Shown here piece after piece: positions 1 through 7,281 of a DNA stretch of 20,744 bases. Below the pieces are notes generated by a model. That model saw only the letters and a list, made by a program, of their open reading frames with translations. It had not been told where the DNA came from and did not search any database. The DNA lies in the NCBI GenBank assembly GCA_900759105.1, contig CAAETY010000051.1:1-20744 (forward strand). The letters run 5' to 3'. This DNA comes from Peptococcaceae bacterium (lineage in GTDB: Bacteria > Bacillota > Peptococcia > Peptococcales > Peptococcaceae). The position numbers and the translations under genes are program-made. Position 1 is the first letter of the stretch; the number at the start of each line of letters is the position of its first letter.

Positions 1-293
1 ACAACGTCCGCTCTATCCAAGGCACGTGTCACCAGATTCCCGGCACCGCTCCCGATACCAAATCCTATGGCCTGTAAAATGACCTGAATGGAAAAAACCA
101 ATCCCACCGAAGCCACTGCACTTGTACCCAAACGTGCAGCAAAAAAAGTATCGGTCGTATTGTAAAAAATAGTAATCATTTGCGCAATCATCATTGGAAG
201 CAACATTCCAACAAACCATCGCGGCATTTTTTGTACTATACGTTGCACCCTTGTCACCAAGGCATGCGTCTTTAATTGATGAAAAAGATGCAT
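1..293 (-). CDS. MATE-family multidrug/drug-sodium efflux transporter, N-terminal fragment (cut by window edge)
   Basis: The minus-strand frame opens with ATG at 293 and runs off the left edge, so only the first 97 residues are visible. GGAGGG lies 7 bases upstream of this ATG, which fixes the start. A basic cytosolic N-terminus of about 25 residues is followed by a hydrophobic segment containing MLLPMMIAQMITIFYNTTDT and then FAARLGTSAVASVGLVF and GFGIGSGAGNLVTRAL. This is the usual opening of MATE efflux pumps: first transmembrane helix, then a DTxF-x-RLG-like stretch and the glycine-rich GFGIG loop. Family members are inner-membrane antiporters of about 450 residues that export cationic drugs or metabolites using Na+ or H+ gradients; the substrate cannot be told here. 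The downstream part is outside the window. Family assignment is fairly sure; it was recognised by eye. Confidence 0.85.
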   Translation of the reverse strand, partial: MHLFHQLKTHALVTRVQRIVQKMPRWFVGMLLPMMIAQMITIFYNTTDTFFAARLGTSAVASVGLVFSIQVILQAIGFGIGSGAGNLVTRALDRADV

Positions 294-406
294 CGTTCTT
301 CCCTCCATAATAATCAACATGAACCCCTATCCATGCTGTATCGCTATTTTTTTGCATCCCCTATTGTAATATACTCGCACAACGCATGCATCCTAAAAAT
401 TTTCTG

Positions 407-423
407 ATTATAAATCAATTATA
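407..423 (-). promoter_or_regulatory. AT-rich leader with two possible -10 boxes upstream of the MATE gene
   Basis: On the minus strand two perfect TATAAT hexamers lie at 407-412 and 418-423, about 115-130 bases upstream of the MATE start. Neither has a recognisable -35 box at 16-18 bases, so which one is used, if either, is uncertain. The rest of 294-496 is AT-rich and I see no gene in it. Confidence 0.25.
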
Positions 424-496
424 TATAAAATATCCGTTTTTAAGGATAAGCTTGAATATTTTTTTCTAAATCACAACATTCTTGTCCATCTATCTG

Positions 497-540
497 TAAA
501 AAACATGAAAAACGCGTGACTCTCATCAATAGCCACGCGT
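497..540 (-). terminator. Rho-independent terminator of the GH3-like small gene
   Basis: On the minus strand the arms ACGCGTGGCT and AGTCACGCGT form a 10-base-pair stem (one G-T pair) with a 9-base loop at 512-540. It is followed by a T-rich tail, TTTTTCATGTTTTTT. It lies 11 bases past the stop codon of the preceding minus-strand gene. Confidence 0.8.
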
Positions 541-551
541 CTAAAATACCT

Positions 552-992
552 TCAAAACACAGTCTGCACAATGATATCCTCAAGAATACCCACTGTCTCA
601 TTGTCTGCGTTGGTTTTCTTTAAAATCATATGCTGAATTGGAAATGTCGGATAATCAAAGGTCTTTTTCACCAAACCCGGTTCATTAAACATCCACTCTG
701 CAATATACGCCGTTGTGTAACAGATTGCATGTTCATCCAATATCAGCTGACGATGAACCCCAACATAATCACCATAATCAGACAGTGGCACCTTTTTCAT
801 AAACTCTTCGCGGGATGTAATGCCATCAAACCCTTTATCTTTTGCATACTGGCTGTTACAACCCAGGACAATGATGTCTTCCAACACACAGCGTTGCATC
901 TCTATACCATGCTCAAAAAGGCTAGGCACGCCATTTTTATAATATTCCATCATGTTTTGCTGAACATATTCAGGAACAAATTGTCTTTTCAT
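552..992 (-). CDS. small protein with GH3-like N-terminal segment, function unknown
   Basis: The open frame reaches ATG at 1007, but GGAG lies 9 bases upstream of the in-frame ATG at 992, so I take a 146-residue product. Residues 37-76 contain N-S-Q-Y-A-K-D-K-G-F-D-G-I and then EEFMKKVPLSDYGDY. This matches, from memory, the pattern near the N-terminus of GH3 acyl-adenylating proteins (Nx-T/S-xY-xK-xGF-x-I, then EF-xx-KVP-xx-DY-x-DY). Full GH3 enzymes are about 500-600 residues and carry ATP-binding motifs; none is present here, and residues 77-146 look unrelated. The hexapeptide LEDIIV occurs twice, at 37-42 and 137-142. The gene is alone, with its own terminator and divergent from tmcAL. 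It could be a remnant of a GH3 gene or a distinct small family. I would not assign a function. That it is a real gene is likely from its start signal, terminator and unbroken frame. Confidence 0.65.
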   Translation of the reverse strand: MKRQFVPEYVQQNMMEYYKNGVPSLFEHGIEMQRCVLEDIIVLGCNSQYAKDKGFDGITSREEFMKKVPLSDYGDYVGVHRQLILDEHAICYTTAYIAEWMFNEPGLVKKTFDYPTFPIQHMILKKTNADNETVGILEDIIVQTVF

Positions 993-1159
993 GCATTGAT
1001 TCTCCATTCAGTAATTTGTTATGATTCAAACTGTTATAATTAAACTAGGTGTTCTCTTTATTATAAAATATAACTGTAGGTGGCTGAAACAAAACTCCTG
1101 CAATCCAAAATTATTGTTAACAAAATATTTATGTAACCTTACTAAAGGATGTGATAGTC

Positions 1160-2320
1160 ATGAATATCGGCATTGTTGCTGAATGGAATCCCTTTCATAA
1201 TGGCCATCGCTATCTCGTTGATATGATTCGTTCCACCACACCCAATGCTACGATTATTGGTGTTATGAGCGGTGCTTTTTGTCAACGTGGCGAGTCAGCC
1301 TGCGTTGACAAGTGGACGCGTGCCGAGATGGCACTTGCAAACGGGGTGGATGTGGTATTGGAGTTGCCTCAAGTTTATGCGACGGCCAGTCTTGAAGGAT
1401 TCGCCCACGGTGGTGTGGCAACGCTTTTGGCCTTCGCCCCTTTAGATGCGCTCTACTGTGGCAGTGAATCCGCCAACAGCAAAAAAATTGCTGCGCAAGC
1501 AGCTTATCTAAAAAGTCATCAAGCAGACTATGACTTGTTCATTCGCGAATCCGCTGATTTAAGCTACAGCGAAGCTAGCCAACGTTTTCTGGCAAATGCA
1601 GGGCTTACCGCCGGAAAGGAAACGCCCAATGATCGTTTAGCGCTTCACTATCGTCTGGCATTGCCGGAGGAAATTCCCATGCACCTCGTGCGTCGCGATG
1701 TGAGCCATCATTCTGATGCGCCTCACGGTGCAATGATGAGTGCTAGTGCTATTCGTGCTCATTTGCCACATGCACTCAATGAAGTGTGCGCCTATCTACC
1801 GAATGAAAGCACCGAGGTTCTTGCACGCGCATACGAAAACGGCGCACAAAATCCGGACTATTCAATTCTGCTTACCACGATCAAGGTGCTTGCTTGTAGT
1901 ATGAACACGCCCACTTTAGCTGTGCGTCTTCATGTTCACGATGGCTGGGAGCACCGCTTTTTAGACGCTGTGCGTGACGCCAGCGATTTTTCAGACCTAC
2001 TCACACGTGCCCAAACAAAGCACTACTCAAGAAGTCGCATCCAACGCCTTGTGCTTTCGTTGCTTTCGCCTTTACCACAAGCACCACCTTCTCCCGGTTA
2101 TGTGCGCGTTCTGGGCTTTTCTCAACGTGGTCGCACCTTACTCAAAGAGCGTGATAAGAACATACCGTTGATTCTCAATACCGCCAAGGATGCCCGCGCG
2201 CTCAGCCCCGATGCCCAAGCGCTATTAGAAGGCGATATTCATCGTCAAAATCTTGCCGACCTCCTTTGCCATCGCTTACAAAAAAATCGTGATTATATTG
2301 AACGCCCTCGCATAATGTAA
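1160..2320 (+). CDS. tmcAL: tRNA(Met) cytidine acetate ligase (TmcAL/YlbM-type nucleotidyltransferase)
   Basis: The product is an ATP-dependent enzyme that acetylates the wobble cytidine of elongator tRNA(Met) (ac4C34) using acetate. I start at ATG 1160, 10 bases after AAAGGA; the in-frame GTG at 1151 is too close to that site. The 386-residue protein begins with the HIGH-like nucleotidyltransferase motif WNPFHNGH (residues 9-16). It continues with VMSGAFCQRGE, DKWTRAEMAL, NGVDVVLELP and a YATAS segment, all characteristic of this family, and later with a TPNDRLALHY-type stretch and MSASAIRAHL. Length is close to the usual 390-420. It lies alone on the plus strand, divergent from the GH3-like small gene. 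No clear sigma-A promoter stands out in the AT-rich 1008-1150 gap, and no terminator is evident after the stop. Confidence 0.93.
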   Translation: MNIGIVAEWNPFHNGHRYLVDMIRSTTPNATIIGVMSGAFCQRGESACVDKWTRAEMALANGVDVVLELPQVYATASLEGFAHGGVATLLAFAPLDALYCGSESANSKKIAAQAAYLKSHQADYDLFIRESADLSYSEASQRFLANAGLTAGKETPNDRLALHYRLALPEEIPMHLVRRDVSHHSDAPHGAMMSASAIRAHLPHALNEVCAYLPNESTEVLARAYENGAQNPDYSILLTTIKVLACSMNTPTLAVRLHVHDGWEHRFLDAVRDASDFSDLLTRAQTKHYSRSRIQRLVLSLLSPLPQAPPSPGYVRVLGFSQRGRTLLKERDKNIPLILNTAKDARALSPDAQALLEGDIHRQNLADLLCHRLQKNRDYIERPRIM

Positions 2321-2386
2321 TGTTCGTATTCACAGTCAATCCGCATTGGATACAATGAAATCGGCAAAGAAGTTCTGCTTTCCATA

Positions 2387-2420
2387 TTGGATTTTTCACT
2401 CAGGTATTGTATGCTATAGT
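2387..2420 (+). promoter_or_regulatory. candidate extended -10 promoter for the 98-residue protein gene
   Basis: TGC-TATAGT at 2412-2420 is an extended -10 box (TGn plus a 5/6 hexamer) about 40 bases before the start codon. A TTGGAT hexamer at 2387-2392 would fit a -35 box 17 bases before the overlapping hexamer TATGCT (2410-2415). Which of the two -10 boxes is used is not resolvable by eye. Confidence 0.5.
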
Positions 2421-2458
2421 TAGTATAAAATATATTCGATATTTAGGAGACTATACAC

Positions 2459-2755
2459 ATGACTGATACTCAAGTAAAAGTAACCCAAGAACCTTACCTC
2501 CAAAACGGGATGTATCGTATCCCTACCAACCAAGGCACCCCTAGTGATGCATTCTTGCAAGGACCATGGTGGCAAGCCAATGCCGAAGATACTGATTCTA
2601 CTAGCATTGTAGAATATACCATCATCTGGAAAACCGAAACTGAGGATGCACCAGCTGACTGGAGCAAGCCAACCTACATCATTGCACGTGGTGACGTTAG
2701 CATTGATATCAGCGACCAAGCTGAATTATTGCCTAACGAATTCCTTTCTTTCTAA
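2459..2755 (+). CDS. conserved-looking small acidic protein of unknown function
   Basis: A 98-residue protein starting at ATG 2459, preceded by TAGGAG with about 9 bases of spacing. I do not recognise a family. It is acidic and soluble-looking, with no signal peptide or membrane segment. Features seen: an aromatic centre with LQGPWWQANAED (about residues 33-44), a stretch alternating hydrophobic residues (VEYTIIWKTE, about 51-60), a PADWSKPTYIIARGDV segment (about 65-80) and a C-terminus ending in phenylalanine. The pattern suggests a small beta-rich domain, but that is inference. The gene forms a one-gene unit: a candidate promoter at 2387-2420 and a strong hairpin terminator 11 bases after the stop. 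Absence of codon oddities and tight flanking signals make it a convincing real gene. Confidence 0.8.
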   Translation: MTDTQVKVTQEPYLQNGMYRIPTNQGTPSDAFLQGPWWQANAEDTDSTSIVEYTIIWKTETEDAPADWSKPTYIIARGDVSIDISDQAELLPNEFLSF

Positions 2756-2766
2756 TTTATCCGAGC

Positions 2767-2797
2767 AAGCACACCCAACAAGGTGTGCTTTTTTGTT
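2767..2797 (+). terminator. Rho-independent terminator after the 98-residue protein gene
   Basis: Perfect 9-base-pair stem AAGCACACC / GGTGTGCTT (2767-2775 with 2782-2790), 6-base loop, then TTTTGTTT. Confidence 0.9.
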
Positions 2798-2924
2798 TGG
2801 TCCATAGACGTCATGCGCTTTCATTTTTGATTTCTATTGCATTTTATATTTTTTGCAGATAGACTTGAGTTATAGTATTTGACGCAACATCTATAGAAAT
2901 ATTGAAAATGAAGGGAGATTCTCT

Positions 2925-4181
2925 ATGCTCAACCATTTTTGCAAAAAACCGTTATGGGAAGTCAGCCAAACCTTGGTGGCTGTTGCCGGCGGTACCAAAC
3001 CGGCTGATACTGTTATTCGCGGCGGCAAGCTCGTCAATGTCTGCACTGCTGAAATTTTAGAAGACATCGACATTGCAATCAGCGAAGGCCGCATTGCCCT
3101 AGTGGGTGATGCCGATGCATGTATCGGCGAAGGCACCGAGATTATTGATGCCGAAGGCCAATATTTGGCGCCGGGCTTCTTGGACGGTCATATTCACATC
3201 GAATCCTCTATGTTAAGTGTGGGCGAATATGCCAAGGCCGTTATTCCACACGGTACTGTCGGTATCTACCCAGATCCGCATGAAATCTGCAATGTATTGG
3301 GGCTCGATGGCGTTCGTTGCATGATTGATGATTCCAAACGTACACCACTCAAAGCCATGTTCGTTACCCCTTCCTGTGTTCCTGCTGTACCAGGCTTTGA
3401 GGACACCGGCAGCTTTGTTGGACCGGATGATGTGGCCGAAACCATGAAATGGGACGAAATCGTTGGCCTTGGCGAAATGATGAACTTCCCGGGCATCCTT
3501 GCCGGCACGGACCACGCGCATCATATTGTAGGCAATACCTTAAAAGCTGATAAGGTTGCTACCGGCCACTACTCCATGCCGGAGGTTGCTTCTGGGCTCA
3601 ACGCATACATTGCAAGTGGTATTCGTTGCTGCCACGAATCCACCCGTCCGGAAGACGTCATTGCCAAAATGCGTCTAGGTATGTATGCACAAATTCGTCA
3701 GGGTAGCGCTTGGCAGGATTTGCCTGTGATTGCCAAGGCCATCACCGAAAACAAGGTAGACACCCGCTTTGCTAACTTGATTTCTGACGATACCCATCCA
3801 AACACCCTCGTTAGCCATGGCCACTTAGATTACATCTTGCGTGTAGCGCTTGACGCGGGGATTGATCCAATCACCGCCATTCAAATGGTTACCATCAATA
3901 CCGCCCAATGCTACCGCATGGATCAAGAGCTTGGCTCCATCACACCGGGCAAATGTGCCGATATTGTCTTCCTCAAAGACCTTGAAAGCATGGAAGTCAC
4001 CCGTACCATTATTGATGGTGCCACTGTTGCCAAGGACGGCAAGATGTGCGTAGAAATTGAACCGTACACCTACCCGGATTGGGCGCGTCATTCCATCCAC
4101 TTGAAGGATGTAGTGACAGCTGACACCTTCAAAATTGAAGCACCTGCAGGTAAAGATACCGTTACCGTTCGTGCCATCTAA
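2925..4181 (+). CDS. ade: adenine deaminase, amidohydrolase (catalytic) part, ended by an in-frame TAA
   Basis: Adenine deaminase converts adenine to hypoxanthine and ammonia in purine salvage, using a two-metal amidohydrolase centre. AAGGGAG lies 7 bases before ATG 2925. Visible in the 418 residues: the N-terminal beta segment (VIRGGKLVNV), the metal motif GHIHIESSM (H89, H91, E93), DPHEI (117-121), the SCVPA and GLGEMMN stretches typical of Ade proteins, and SDDTHP (287-292) with the downstream GSITPGKCADIVFL. Family members are about 570-600 residues. Here the frame is stopped by TAA at 4179-4181, yet the same frame continues without any shift as the Ade C-terminal domain to 4727, giving a 600-codon total. 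The stop therefore looks like a single-codon nonsense change falling at the domain boundary. It may be a sequencing error, a true pseudogene or a split enzyme. Confidence 0.88.
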   Translation: MLNHFCKKPLWEVSQTLVAVAGGTKPADTVIRGGKLVNVCTAEILEDIDIAISEGRIALVGDADACIGEGTEIIDAEGQYLAPGFLDGHIHIESSMLSVGEYAKAVIPHGTVGIYPDPHEICNVLGLDGVRCMIDDSKRTPLKAMFVTPSCVPAVPGFEDTGSFVGPDDVAETMKWDEIVGLGEMMNFPGILAGTDHAHHIVGNTLKADKVATGHYSMPEVASGLNAYIASGIRCCHESTRPEDVIAKMRLGMYAQIRQGSAWQDLPVIAKAITENKVDTRFANLISDDTHPNTLVSHGHLDYILRVALDAGIDPITAIQMVTINTAQCYRMDQELGSITPGKCADIVFLKDLESMEVTRTIIDGATVAKDGKMCVEIEPYTYPDWARHSIHLKDVVTADTFKIEAPAGKDTVTVRAI

Positions 4182-4214
4182 GTCATTCCGGCACGTGTAG
4201 GGAACTACGAACGT

Positions 4215-4727
4215 ATGATGAATTTGACCGTGAAAAATGGCAAGCTCGAAAGCGATGTTGAACAAGACGTTCTCAAAACCTTTGTCCTCGAAAGCCATCA
4301 CGAAACCGGGACCATGGGCGCCGGATTCGTCAAGGGCTTCGGCATCAAAAACGGTGCGATGGCTAGTACTGTAGCCCACGATGCCCACAACCTTCTTGTT
4401 GTTGGTACCAATGACGAAGATATGGCGCTCGCCGCCAACACCTTAATTGAATGTGGCGGCGGGATGGTTGCTGTACAAGACGGCAAAGTATTGGGCTGTG
4501 TACCGCTCCCAATCGCCGGCCTCATGAATGACGAACCTGCGAAAGATATGGCTGCTACCGTTGCCAAGCTCGAAGAATCTTGGGAAATGATTGGCTGCAC
4601 CTTGCCATCTCCGTTTATGACCATGGCACTCATTCCGCTCGCTTGCTTGCCGGAATTGCGCCTTACCAACCGTGGCTTAGTTGATTGCCGCACCTTCTCC
4701 TTTGTGCCACTTGTGGTAGAAGACTAA
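4215..4727 (+). CDS. ade: adenine deaminase, C-terminal domain part (same frame as the upstream part)
   Basis: This is the continuation of adenine deaminase in the same reading frame. Twelve codons separate the two parts: the TAA and eleven sense codons (VIPARVGNYER), which read as ordinary Ade sequence. The 170 residues from ATG 4215 carry the features of the Ade C-terminal domain: HHETGTMGAGFVKGFG, the ASTVAHDAHNLLVVG motif, CGGGMVAVQDGK and LPIAGLMND, ending with an LTNRGLVDCRTF-like tail. A weak AGGGA lies 11 bases before ATG 4215, so separate translation is conceivable but poor. In known enzymes this domain packs against the barrel, so a two-chain enzyme could in principle assemble; that is speculation. 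Most likely this is one gene with a nonsense codon. Confidence 0.82.
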   Translation: MMNLTVKNGKLESDVEQDVLKTFVLESHHETGTMGAGFVKGFGIKNGAMASTVAHDAHNLLVVGTNDEDMALAANTLIECGGGMVAVQDGKVLGCVPLPIAGLMNDEPAKDMAATVAKLEESWEMIGCTLPSPFMTMALIPLACLPELRLTNRGLVDCRTFSFVPLVVED

Positions 4728-4786
4728 TCAAACACAGGGCAAATGCAACGCGCATTGAACCCACAATCGTTACACACATGCATACG

Positions 4787-4822
4787 AAAAATGCCGATAG
4801 AATGATTTCTATCGGCATTTTT
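4787..4822. terminator. bidirectional Rho-independent terminator between ade and nfnB
   Basis: Perfect 16-base-pair stem with a 4-base loop (4787-4802 with 4807-4822). The outer arm is A5 on one side and T5 on the other, so it works as a terminator in both directions. It ends ade on the plus strand and nfnB on the minus strand (stop at 4827). Confidence 0.92.
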
Positions 4823-4826
4823 TGTA

Positions 4827-6227
4827 TTAAAGTTCCACATCCTGTGCTTTCAAATATTCATCAATCGCCTCTGCTGCATCCTTCCCGGCACCCATTGCTT
4901 TAATAACGGTAGCGGCACCGGTGACAATGTCCCCGCCGGCAAATACATAAGGCAGGCTTGTTTGACCTTTTTCGTTGGTCACGATGTTGCCACGGGTATT
5001 CAACGCCAAGCCTTCGGTACTCTTGGTGAAAATCGGGTTTGGCCCTTGACCGATAGCAACAATCACAGTATCTATGTCCATTTCCTCAAATTCACCTTCA
5101 AGTGGAATCGGTTTGCGACGACCGCTCGCATCCGCCTCGCCGAGCTCATATTTTTGAAGTACCATTTTTTGAACCACATCATTTTCGTCACCGATGTATT
5201 TTACCGGTGCACATTGAAGCTTGAGCTCAACGCCTTCTTCCAAGGCGTGTTCAAGCTCTTCTGCACGGGCCGGCAATTCATCCTTGCTGCGCCTGTAAAT
5301 AATATAGCTCTTTTCAGCACCCAATCTGAGTGCCGTACGCGCAGCATCCATTGCCACATTGCCACCCCCGAGAATAGCAGCACGTTTGCCCACCTTAATT
5401 GGGGTCGCTGTGTTTGGAAAATCATACGCCTTCATCAAATTGGAACGCGTCAAAAACTCATTGGCAGAATAAATACCGTTGAGGTTTTCGCCCTCAAGAT
5501 TCATAAAATGCGGTAATCCGGCACCGGTTCCGACAAAAAACGCATCGAATCCATAGTCATTGCGCAATTCTTCGAGGTCATAAAGTTTGCCAACAATGGC
5601 ATCTACCTCAATAGTCACACCCATGGCTCGAATATTATTGATTTCATGCTGCACAATGTCCTTTGGCAAACGGAATTCCGGAATGCCATACATGAGCACA
5701 CCGCCCGGCGTATGCAAGGCTTCAAATATTGTCACTTCATACCCCATCTTGGCAAGCTTCCCGGCACAAGCAAGCCCGGAAGGTCCTGCTCCGATAATAC
5801 CGACTTTCTTTCCGTTCTTTTCTGCCAATTCCACCGGTTTAGGTGCTTGAGCACGTTCCCAATCCGCCACAAAACGTTCCAAGCGACCAATTGCCACAGG
5901 CTGTCCCTTAACACCCAATACACAGTTACCTTCGCATTGGTTTTCTTGTGGGCAAACACGTCCGCAAACCGCCGGCAAACTGGTATCCTTTTTCAGACGC
6001 TCAGCCGCTTCCGATAAATTGCCCTCTGCCAACGCTGCTATGAAATGCGGAATATTAATATGAACCGGACAACCCTCTACACAACGTGGCTTTGCACAAT
6101 GTAAGCAACGCTTGGCTTCGGCAATGGCTGTTGCTTCATCATAGCCCAGTGCCACCTCTTTGAAATTGGTCACACGAATCTTCGCATCTTGAACCGGCAT
6201 TTCATGTCTTTGTGCTTGACTGGTCAT
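4827..6227 (-). CDS. nfnB: NfnB-type large subunit of NADH-dependent ferredoxin:NADP+ oxidoreductase (GltD-like flavoprotein)
   Basis: 466 residues resembling the glutamate synthase small subunit family, often annotated gltA or sudA. Two cysteine clusters near the N-terminus (C41, C44, C49, C53 and C88, C92, C98, C102) bind two 4Fe-4S centres. An FAD Rossmann motif GAGPSG sits at 146-151 and a second dinucleotide motif GGGNVA at 287-292 for NADPH. The C-terminus has the FAD-closing YVFAGGDIVTG. The start ATG overlaps the stop of the upstream gene by one base (TAATG), so the two are translationally coupled. That partner is the NfnA-type subunit, which makes the bifurcating transhydrogenase NfnAB the best reading: it couples reduced ferredoxin and NADH oxidation to NADP+ reduction in the cytosol of anaerobes. 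A true glutamate synthase is less likely because no large subunit is nearby. Sulfide dehydrogenase SudAB is the same family. Confidence 0.88.
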   Translation of the reverse strand: MTSQAQRHEMPVQDAKIRVTNFKEVALGYDEATAIAEAKRCLHCAKPRCVEGCPVHINIPHFIAALAEGNLSEAAERLKKDTSLPAVCGRVCPQENQCEGNCVLGVKGQPVAIGRLERFVADWERAQAPKPVELAEKNGKKVGIIGAGPSGLACAGKLAKMGYEVTIFEALHTPGGVLMYGIPEFRLPKDIVQHEINNIRAMGVTIEVDAIVGKLYDLEELRNDYGFDAFFVGTGAGLPHFMNLEGENLNGIYSANEFLTRSNLMKAYDFPNTATPIKVGKRAAILGGGNVAMDAARTALRLGAEKSYIIYRRSKDELPARAEELEHALEEGVELKLQCAPVKYIGDENDVVQKMVLQKYELGEADASGRRKPIPLEGEFEEMDIDTVIVAIGQGPNPIFTKSTEGLALNTRGNIVTNEKGQTSLPYVFAGGDIVTGAATVIKAMGAGKDAAEAIDEYLKAQDVEL

Positions 6228-7087
6228 TAGTTTGCATCCCCTCTCTGATGTTCATGCAATCCAATATTGCAGGTATGATCGCGCTCATTGGCAATATTTT
6301 CTTTATCTCTCATAAAACGTGCACGTTTCATTGCCAAATCAAAATCAATCAAATCGCCGTCAAATTCCGGACCATCCACGCAAGCAAATTTTGTTTCATT
6401 GCCTACGCGTACACGACAACCGCCACACATCCCAGTGCCATCAATCATAATCGGATTCATACTAACAACAGAGCGTATACCGCGTGCCCTGGTCACTTTG
6501 ACACAGTTATACATCATAATCATCGGCCCAATGGCCCAAACGATATCTACCTCATCTTTGTCACAAGCTTCTGCCAATAAATCGGTAACAAAGCCTTTAT
6601 GTCCCACAGAGCCATCGTCCGTTGCAATACGTACCTCATCCACCGCCGCGGCAAGCTTGTCTTGCCAGAAAAGCAAATCCTTACTCTTGGCTCCAATAAT
6701 GGCAATAACGCGGTTGCCTGCTTTTTTCAAATCGCGGGCAATCGGATAAATTGGCGCAATGCCAACCCCGCCACCAACAATCACAACGGTGCCATACTTT
6801 TCAATTTCACTGGCTTGCCCCAGTGGCCCTACCACATCTGCAAGTCCATCACCCGGGCGAAGTGCAACAATTTGCTTGGTAGAATGCCCCAATGCTTGAA
6901 TAACAATGGTAACAGTGCCCTTCTCAGGATCGTTGTCCGCAATTGTTAACGGAATTCGTTCGTCCCCTTCTCCTATACGCACAATCAGAAATTGTCCTGC
7001 TCTAGCTTTCTTTGCCAGTTGCGGTGCTTCTACTACCAATTCATGAGTAGCGCCACCTAAATGCTTGTAATCGACAATCTTGTACAT
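6227..7087 (-). CDS. nfnA: NfnA-type small subunit of NADH-dependent ferredoxin:NADP+ oxidoreductase
   Basis: 286 residues of the ferredoxin-NADP reductase/PyrK-like family. Visible: an FAD-binding barrel with ERIPLTIAD (about 43-51), the NAD-binding segment VVIVGGGVGIAPIYPIARDL (about 101-120), and a C-terminal 2Fe-2S site with D216, C221, C224 (MCGGC) and C236. The Asp plus three Cys pattern is what is known for NfnA proteins, but I rely on memory for that. GAAGG lies about 9 bases before ATG 7087. It is first in a two-gene operon with the large subunit, overlapping by one base, and the shared terminator at 4787-4822 closes the unit. Stand-alone dihydroorotate dehydrogenase electron-transfer subunit (PyrK) is the alternative, made unlikely by the neighbour. 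Confidence 0.88.
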   Translation of the reverse strand: MYKIVDYKHLGGATHELVVEAPQLAKKARAGQFLIVRIGEGDERIPLTIADNDPEKGTVTIVIQALGHSTKQIVALRPGDGLADVVGPLGQASEIEKYGTVVIVGGGVGIAPIYPIARDLKKAGNRVIAIIGAKSKDLLFWQDKLAAAVDEVRIATDDGSVGHKGFVTDLLAEACDKDEVDIVWAIGPMIMMYNCVKVTRARGIRSVVSMNPIMIDGTGMCGGCRVRVGNETKFACVDGPEFDGDLIDFDLAMKRARFMRDKENIANERDHTCNIGLHEHQRGDAN

Positions 7088-7149
7088 TATATGACCTTCT
7101 TTCTTTATCGGTCTCTAGCAACCTATCACCATCAAAAAGAATTTTTCTT

Positions 7150-7155
7150 ATTATA
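7150..7155 (-). promoter_or_regulatory. candidate -10 box of the nfnAB operon
   Basis: A perfect TATAAT on the minus strand, 62 bases before the nfnA start. The 17-base-spaced upstream hexamer is a poor -35 match, so activator help or a different promoter is possible. Confidence 0.4.
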
Positions 7156-7231
7156 GTTTAACCCCCTCTAAAATGCTATAGTTTTCTGGCTTCATATTAT
7201 TTCTATAAAAATTCCCACTATGCTTGTTCGC

Positions 7232-7268
7232 AATAAAAAAGCCACAATCCGTTTACCGAATTGTGGTT
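7232..7268 (-). terminator. Rho-independent terminator of ftsH
   Basis: Minus strand: CCACAAT paired with ATTGTGG (7260-7266 with 7242-7248), inner loop about 11 bases with partial pairing, then G/C and TTTTTTATT. It lies about 15 bases after the ftsH stop and ends the ppx-tilS-ftsH unit. Confidence 0.8.
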
Positions 7269-7281
7269 TTATGGTTCTCAC

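Noticed and set aside
13..357. 114-residue minus-strand open frame at the left edge
   Set aside because: It is a shadow frame over the MATE transporter start; the MATE frame has the ribosome site and family motifs.
1008..1150. Promoters for the divergent GH3-like gene and tmcAL, and a TTGTTAACAA palindrome
   Set aside because: Several TATAAT-like hexamers occur in this AT-rich gap but none has a convincing -35 partner; the palindrome is short and unsupported.
2798..2924. Purine riboswitch upstream of ade
   Set aside because: I cannot find the conserved core and paired helices of the purine aptamer, nor a terminator before the ade ribosome site.
4179..4181. Programmed stop-codon read-through or selenocysteine/pyrrolysine-type recoding in ade
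   Set aside because: The codon is TAA, not TGA or TAG, and I see no recoding hairpin after it; a simple nonsense change or error is more likely.
3825..4388. 187-residue minus-strand open frame across the ade stop codon
   Set aside because: Overlaps both halves of ade, whose plus-strand frame has conserved motifs; this one has none.
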